Of a stretch of DNA of 9,611 nucleotides, positions 5,816-9,611 are shown piece by piece; the stretch's first letter is position 1; each line of letters begins with the position of its first letter. Origin of the DNA: an uncultured Lachnospiraceae bacterium (GTDB taxonomy: Bacteria > Bacillota > Clostridia > Lachnospirales > Lachnospiraceae). A program made the position numbers and the translations under genes. The notes beneath the pieces are model-generated. The model had not been told where the DNA came from, made no database searches, and worked only from the letters and a program-made list of their open reading frames with translations. The stretch is taken from assembly GCA_947176785.1 (NCBI GenBank), contig CAMWSA010000123.1, positions 1 to 9,611 of the forward strand, written 5' to 3'.

Positions 5816-6574
5816 ATGAACGAGACGGTCAGTATTATTGTACCTGTGTACAATGCCGAGAAATATATTGTGGAGACCATAGAGCATGTAGCGGCTCAGA
5901 CCTATACGGACTGGGAGCTGCTGTTGGTGGTGGACGGCTGCGGGGATGCCTCTGCCCAGGTGATTCGGGAGTATCAAAGGTCCAGGGGGGACGGACGCCT
6001 GCGTCTCCTCGTCCAGGAGGAGAACGTGGGGGCGGCCCGGGCCAGAAACAAGGGCCTGTGGGAGGCCAATGGCCGGTATATCGCCTATGTGGATGCGGAT
6101 GATCTGTGGATGCCGGAGAAGCTGGAAAAGCAGCTGCAGTATATGAGGGAGAAGCAGGCGGCTTTCGTATTCACGGGATATGAGTTTGCGGACGGGCAGG
6201 GCGTGGGTACCGGCAAGGTAGTACATGTACCGCCGCAGCTGACGTATAAGGAGGCTCTGCGAAACACCACGATTTTTACCTCTACAGTGATGTTTGACAC
6301 CCGACGGATCCCCAGGGAAAAGCTGGAGATGCCGGTTATCAAGAGCGAGGACACGGCACTGTGGTGGAGAGTGTTGCGGGAGGGGCATGTGGCCTATGGG
6401 CTGGATCAGAACCTGGTACTCTACCGCAGGCCCCAGCGGTCTCTTTCCTCTAACAAGCTGGAGGCTGTCCGCAGGATCTGGAACCTGTACCGGAGAGCGG
6501 AAGGGCTTTCGGTTCCCTGCAGCATATACAATTTTTGCTTTTGGGCCTGGCGGGCGGTGAGGAGGAGGATCTGA
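5816..6574 (+). CDS. Family 2 glycosyltransferase, TuaG-like
   Basis: 252 residues, a soluble or membrane-associated GT-A fold enzyme that would add one sugar to the lipid-linked glycan. It shows VSIIVPVYNAEKYI near the N-terminus, VVDGCGDAS as the nucleotide-binding loop, ENVGAARARNKG, the metal-binding DADDLW at 93-98, and SEDTALWWR with the likely catalytic acidic residues E178 and D179. The blocks TGKVVHVPPQLTYKEAL, AYGLDQNLVLYR and SLSSNKLEAVRR resemble my recollection of B. subtilis TuaG (teichuronic acid synthesis) over most of its length. The ATG at 5816 has AGGTGGGAG five bases ahead; a TTG at 5780 is less likely. The donor sugar cannot be inferred. The gene follows the membrane protein pair after about 100 bases. 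Confidence 0.9.
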   Translation: MNETVSIIVPVYNAEKYIVETIEHVAAQTYTDWELLLVVDGCGDASAQVIREYQRSRGDGRLRLLVQEENVGAARARNKGLWEANGRYIAYVDADDLWMPEKLEKQLQYMREKQAAFVFTGYEFADGQGVGTGKVVHVPPQLTYKEALRNTTIFTSTVMFDTRRIPREKLEMPVIKSEDTALWWRVLREGHVAYGLDQNLVLYRRPQRSLSSNKLEAVRRIWNLYRRAEGLSVPCSIYNFCFWAWRAVRRRI

Positions 6575-6633
6575 CGGGAGCAGAGACCGGAACGGGAGAG
6601 GATTCTTCTATGGACGGGATAGCAGAAGTATGT

Positions 6634-6719
6634 TATACTAACGAACGATAAGATTTTCCAATTTCTGTGCGGTATATGTTGCAGTATCGGATAACATGTG
6701 CGGACAGGAGGGAAAATCC
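6634..6719. repeat. Long-hairpin interspersed element, copy 3 (right end cut)
   Basis: The left arm TATACTAACGAACGATAAG plus ATTTTCC is nearly identical to the left arm of copy 1 (one change in 26 bases). The right arm is present only as far as GGGAAAATCC, where copy 4 begins. The inner arms (CTGTGCGG...) pair less well than in the other copies, and the loop has the same orientation as copy 1. It is therefore an older or damaged copy joined directly to copy 4. Confidence 0.8.
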
Positions 6720-6821
6720 ATACTGACGACCGATTAGATTTTCCTTCCTGCACGACGCTGTTGCCCATTTATGCAGCATGTGCCGCACAGGAAGCGGAAA
6801 ATCTCAGCGGTCGCCGGTATA
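6720..6821. repeat. Long-hairpin interspersed element, copy 4
   Basis: The outer arms ATACTGACGACCGATTAG and CTCAGCGGTCGCCGGTATA pair at most positions, and the inner arms CTTCCTGCACG and GCACAGGAAG form the stem centre. The loop TGTTGCCC...GCAGCA has the orientation of copy 2. The right end supplies the TATAA of a TATAAT box in front of the sugar transferase gene. With copy 3 it fills most of the 314-base gap 6575-6888, which contains no gene that I can support. Confidence 0.83.
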
Positions 6822-6823
6822 AT
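6818..6823 (+). promoter_or_regulatory. Perfect -10 box at the edge of hairpin element 4
   Basis: TATAAT is formed by the last bases of the repeat and its right flank, 65 bases upstream of the sugar transferase start. No good -35 is seen at 16-18 bases (CGGAAA at 6795), and the box lacks the TG of an extended -10, so activity is uncertain. If active, it would give an internal promoter for the last two genes. Confidence 0.35.
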
Positions 6824-6834
6824 CCTTCGTGACG

Positions 6835-6858
6835 GATGCTGCACTCTGGAACAGCATC
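6835..6858 (+). other. Leader hairpin ahead of the sugar transferase gene
   Basis: GATGCTG (6835-6841) and CAGCATC (6852-6858) are perfectly complementary around a ten-base loop, about 17 bases upstream of the AAAAGG ribosome binding site. No T tract follows, so it is not a terminator; it may be a structured 5' leader. The motif GGAACA...TGCGGAACT overlaps its right arm. Confidence 0.4.
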
Positions 6859-6888
6859 TGCGGAACTATAAATGAAAAGGACACAGGA

Positions 6889-8298
6889 ATGCGAAAACTG
6901 GAAACCTCTAAGAGAATTATATTGTTGGCTCTGTCCGGGGTATGCCTGGCGCTGGAGACGCTGGTCTTCGTCTACTATTGGAAGACCAATTTCAGTCCCA
7001 GCATCACCGCCAGCACCGGTGTGCGGTATTATTGGCGGGCGGATGCCCTGCAGATCGCTTTTTATGTGGCCATGCTGTTTTTCTTTTCACATACGTATGG
7101 CGGTATGCGGATCGGTTACCTGAAAAACGGGGAGGTGATTTTCTCCCAGGTTTTTGCGAGCCTGGCGGCGGAGGTGCTGTTGTATGCCCAGCTGTCTATC
7201 ATGGCAAAGCAGTTTTTCGTACCTCATTGCTTTGTCTATATGATGTCACTGCAAACGGTGATCATTCTGGTCTGGAACAATATTGCCTACTGGATCTATA
7301 AATCCATATTCCCTCCCCGTAAGATGCTGCTGGTTCATGGGGACAGGCCCATAGAAAGCATTGTGAGCAAGTTTCAGGGGCGTAAGGATAAATATGAAAT
7401 TGTAAAATTCATCCATGTGTCGGAGGGAATGGAGAAGGTCTGCCGGATGATCACAGAAGGCTATGGCCGGAAGGAGTTCCACGCTGTAGTGATCTGGGAT
7501 ATTCCCACGCAGGAGCGGAACAATCTGATGAAGTATTGCTATGCCCGGTCTATCCGGGTATATCTGATGCCCAAGATTACGGATGTCATTATACGCGGAA
7601 CAAAGGAATTGCACCTCTTTGACACCCCTATACTGCTGACCAGAGAATACAGCCTGACGGTGGAGCAGCGTTTCACAAAGCGTCTGATCGACCTGGTGTT
7701 TGCCATTTTGCTGTTCGTGATCGCGTCGCCGGTCATGCTGGTCACTGCAATCGCAATAAGGCTTTATGACGGAGGGCCGGTGCTGTACAAGCAGGTGCGC
7801 TGCACTTTGGACCAGCGTCAGTTTTATATCCTTAAGTTCCGAAGCATGAGAGTGGACGCGGAGAAGGACGGGGTAGCCAGGCTGGCCCGGAAAAACGACG
7901 ACCGCATAACTCCCATCGGTAAGTTTATCCGGAAGGTGAGGATCGACGAACTGCCCCAGCTGATCAATATTATCAAGGGGGACATGTCTTTTATCGGGCC
8001 CAGGCCGGAGCGGCCGGAGATTATAGCCCAATATATGGAGATGATGCCGGAATTTGCCTACCGCATGAAGGTAAAGGCAGGGCTGGCCGGATATGCCCAG
8101 GTCTATGGAAAATACAATACCACACCCTATGACAAATTGAAGCTGGACCTGACTTATATTGAAAATTATTCCACATGGCTGGATCTCCAGCTGATGCTGC
8201 TGACTTTGAAGGTGCTGTTCTGGCCGGACAGCACGGAGGGAGTGGAGAGCGAGCAGATCACGGCGTTGAAGGAAGCTATGAAGAACGAGGAAAAGTAG
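6889..8298 (+). CDS. Polyprenyl-phosphate sugar-1-phosphate transferase (bacterial sugar transferase, WbaP/CpsE type)
   Basis: 469 residues. It moves a hexose-1-phosphate from a nucleotide sugar to undecaprenyl phosphate, the first committed step of exo- or capsular polysaccharide repeat-unit synthesis, at the cytoplasmic membrane face. Four N-terminal spans (about 9-31, 51-67, 81-101, 107-130) are followed by a nucleotide-binding-like domain starting MLLVHGD. Then come the re-entrant helix with its conserved proline (266-289, P281) and the catalytic PF02397 domain with KFRSM (316-320), DELPQL (D353-E354), GPRPE (370-374) and KAGLAGYAQVYGKYN near the end. All expected catalytic residues are present. 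The ATG at 6889 has AAAAGG eight bases ahead; a GTG at 6829 adds 20 polar residues that do not fit the family. The chain-length gene follows ten bases after the stop, so the two form an operon. Confidence 0.95.
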   Translation: MRKLETSKRIILLALSGVCLALETLVFVYYWKTNFSPSITASTGVRYYWRADALQIAFYVAMLFFFSHTYGGMRIGYLKNGEVIFSQVFASLAAEVLLYAQLSIMAKQFFVPHCFVYMMSLQTVIILVWNNIAYWIYKSIFPPRKMLLVHGDRPIESIVSKFQGRKDKYEIVKFIHVSEGMEKVCRMITEGYGRKEFHAVVIWDIPTQERNNLMKYCYARSIRVYLMPKITDVIIRGTKELHLFDTPILLTREYSLTVEQRFTKRLIDLVFAILLFVIASPVMLVTAIAIRLYDGGPVLYKQVRCTLDQRQFYILKFRSMRVDAEKDGVARLARKNDDRITPIGKFIRKVRIDELPQLINIIKGDMSFIGPRPERPEIIAQYMEMMPEFAYRMKVKAGLAGYAQVYGKYNTTPYDKLKLDLTYIENYSTWLDLQLMLLTLKVLFWPDSTEGVESEQITALKEAMKNEEK

Positions 8299-8308
8299 GG
8301 GGCGGCAT

Positions 8309-9430
8309 ATGTGGCAGTGTGACTATGAGAAGGAACCCTTTGACATGAGGCTTTTTTGGCTGCTGAGTATTCGGCGGCTGTGGATAGTTCTGGCCGGTGC
8401 CCTGGCGGGGCTGATACTGGTGGGCGGTATTTATTATGTAAAAAATGTTACACTTGGCGGAGTGATTCCCTATACCATGGACAGCAAATACTACCTGGAG
8501 TATGCCGTTGATCCCAGCGACCAGCAGACTTACTCCTATTTTGCATCCTACACCTGGAACGACCTCCTAAAGAGTGAGGCTGTGGTGGCGGAGATGCTGG
8601 AGGAATTGACGGTTTCCATGACGGCGGAGGAGTTGACCGCCAGCTTTGAGCCGGAATTGATATCGGATCTGCGGATCTGCTATATCCATACCACTCATGA
8701 GGATGCAGAAAAAGTACGGGAGATCGACAGGGTGGCAGGGCAGGCTATAATAGCCATAGGGGAGAAGCAGAAGGAGCTTCTGGAGGTAAGTCTGTTGGAC
8801 AGAGGGCAGCCCGCACTGGCAATGCCGGACCTGCGCACCCTGCGGGCCTGTGTGCTGGGGGCAGTGCTGGGCATTTTCTTTGCGCTGTTTGGGCTGGGCC
8901 TGCATGAGATATTGGATGAGAGAATCCATGTGCCCGGAACCCTGGCCCGGCGCTATGGTGTGCCGGTGGCAGGTTATGTGAGCCGCGGGGGAAAGCCTTC
9001 CGGGGAGTTGGAAGCGCAGCTTACCTGTCTGCTTCGGGATAAAAGGCGGATTGGTGTCACAGCGGTAAACGGGGAACTGGACCTGGGGGGGATAGTAAAG
9101 CTTCTGGAGACATTGGAAGAGAAAGAATATGCGTCTGGAGGGGCGGCAGCCCGGGGGCGGGAGAATCAGGAGAGGATGCGGGAGTATACGGCGATTCCCG
9201 GCCTGTGCCAGGCCCCGGAGGCCGGCGAGGCGCTGCGCGGACAGGAGGGGCTTCTGCTGCTGGTACAGGCGGACTGTGACAGGGGGAAAGCCATAGAGGA
9301 AATCCTGCGCCTGTTTGGGCAGCTGGAGATAAATGTGGATGCCATGATTCTGGCGGCGGCGGACGAGCGGCTGATCCGGCATTATCTATGGGGAAAGAAG
9401 CAATTTGGAAGTGAAACATCCAAATGTTGA
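8309..9430 (+). CDS. Wzz/CpsC-like chain-length protein fused to a degenerate BY-kinase-like domain
   Basis: 373 residues. Two transmembrane helices (about 24-43 and 180-201) enclose an external domain of about 135 residues, with prolines just before the second helix (PALAMPDLRTL), the layout of Wzz/CpsC/YveK polysaccharide co-polymerases. After the second helix comes a cytoplasmic part of about 165 residues starting GVPVAGYVSR. Its block RIGVTAVNGELDLGG (247-261) sits where BY-kinases have the Walker A P-loop, but no GxxxxGK[ST] is present. LLLLVQADCDRGKAIEEI followed by LEINVDAMIL resembles the late strand-helix-strand of CpsD kinases. I infer a non-catalytic remnant that may regulate chain length or dock a real kinase. 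The ATG has AGGGGGCGG ahead. The last eight codons lie inside the 76-bp tandem repeat. Confidence 0.85.
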   Translation: MWQCDYEKEPFDMRLFWLLSIRRLWIVLAGALAGLILVGGIYYVKNVTLGGVIPYTMDSKYYLEYAVDPSDQQTYSYFASYTWNDLLKSEAVVAEMLEELTVSMTAEELTASFEPELISDLRICYIHTTHEDAEKVREIDRVAGQAIIAIGEKQKELLEVSLLDRGQPALAMPDLRTLRACVLGAVLGIFFALFGLGLHEILDERIHVPGTLARRYGVPVAGYVSRGGKPSGELEAQLTCLLRDKRRIGVTAVNGELDLGGIVKLLETLEEKEYASGGAAARGRENQERMREYTAIPGLCQAPEAGEALRGQEGLLLLVQADCDRGKAIEEILRLFGQLEINVDAMILAAADERLIRHYLWGKKQFGSETSKC

Positions 9431-9611
9431 TTGACGCAATAGCCCGGGTACGACCCGTGTTATGCGGGGACGGGGAAAGCTTGGAAGTGAAACATCCAAA
9501 TGTAGATTGACGCAATAGCCCGGGTGCGCCCCGTGTTATGCGGGGACAGGGAAAGCTTGGAAGTGAAACATCCAAATGTTGATTGACGCAATAGCCCGGG
9601 TACGACCCGTG
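9405..9611 (+). repeat. 76-bp tandem direct repeat, continuing past the window
   Basis: Units start with TTGGAAGTGAAACATCCAAA at 9405, 9481 and 9557, a spacing of exactly 76 bases. Unit 3 is cut by the window end after 55 bases. Unit 2 differs from unit 1 at four positions (GTTGATT/GTAGATT, GTACGACCC/GTGCGCCCC and GACGGGG/GACAGGG), while the visible part of unit 3 equals unit 1, giving an A-B-A pattern. Each unit contains TTGGA/TCCAA and CCCG/CGGG (CCCCG/CGGGG in unit 2) inverted repeats that can form small hairpins. There are no spacers, so it is not CRISPR. It is unrelated to the 105-bp array. It starts inside the chain-length gene, whose stop codon (9428-9430) lies in unit 1. Confidence 0.93.

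Noticed and set aside
7246..8031. Minus-strand reading frame of 261 codons
   Set aside because: It lies inside the well-identified sugar transferase gene, whose motifs are all on the plus strand.
9405..9611. CRISPR array
   Set aside because: The units are contiguous 76-bp repeats with no unique spacers between them; a CRISPR needs short repeats separated by different spacers.

Overview
The window looks like chromosomal DNA of a moderately GC-rich, spore-former-related Clostridia, most likely Lachnospiraceae. The evidence is a glmM-HPr gene pair, strong AGGAGG-type ribosome binding sites, a Spo0A-type DNA-binding protein with 0A-box-like sites, and a cell-surface polysaccharide locus of Gram-positive type. 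This is inference from gene content; no taxonomic search was possible.

Left part (1-1363): the 3' end of glmM (phosphoglucosamine mutase, cell-wall precursor synthesis) is followed by a complete HPr gene. A convergent gene on the minus strand encodes a small DUF212/YuiD-type 'divergent PAP2' membrane protein. One hairpin at 867-903 can terminate both HPr and the convergent gene.

Middle part (1424-3300): a GtrB/DPM-like glycosyltransferase with two C-terminal membrane spans has its own good sigma-A-type promoter. Next comes a 125-residue protein that is almost exactly the Spo0A DNA-binding domain without a receiver domain. Two 0A-box-like sites lie upstream of it and an intrinsic terminator follows.

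Right part (3301-9611): a surface/exopolysaccharide cluster, all on the plus strand. It starts with an extended -10 promoter and a long leader holding a tandem array of 105-bp double-hairpin units. Then come two overlapping genes for multi-spanning membrane proteins, a TuaG-like family 2 glycosyltransferase, a polyprenyl-phosphate sugar-phosphate transferase (the enzyme that starts lipid-linked repeat-unit synthesis), and a Wzz/CpsC-like chain-length protein with what looks like a degenerate BY-kinase domain. A 76-bp tandem repeat begins inside the last codons of that gene and runs off the window. Together these genes would prime the lipid carrier, add sugars and control polymer length; flippase, polymerase and further transferases are presumably outside the window.

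The non-coding DNA is unusually structured. At least four copies and one half copy of a roughly 100-bp long-hairpin element (arms containing AGATTTTCC, ends TATA) sit between genes. The 105-bp double-hairpin array and the 76-bp array are separate repeat families. A short motif close to GGAACATGCGGAACT also recurs just upstream of the ribosome binding sites of three genes. These repeats and the solitary Spo0A effector domain are the most interesting parts of the window.
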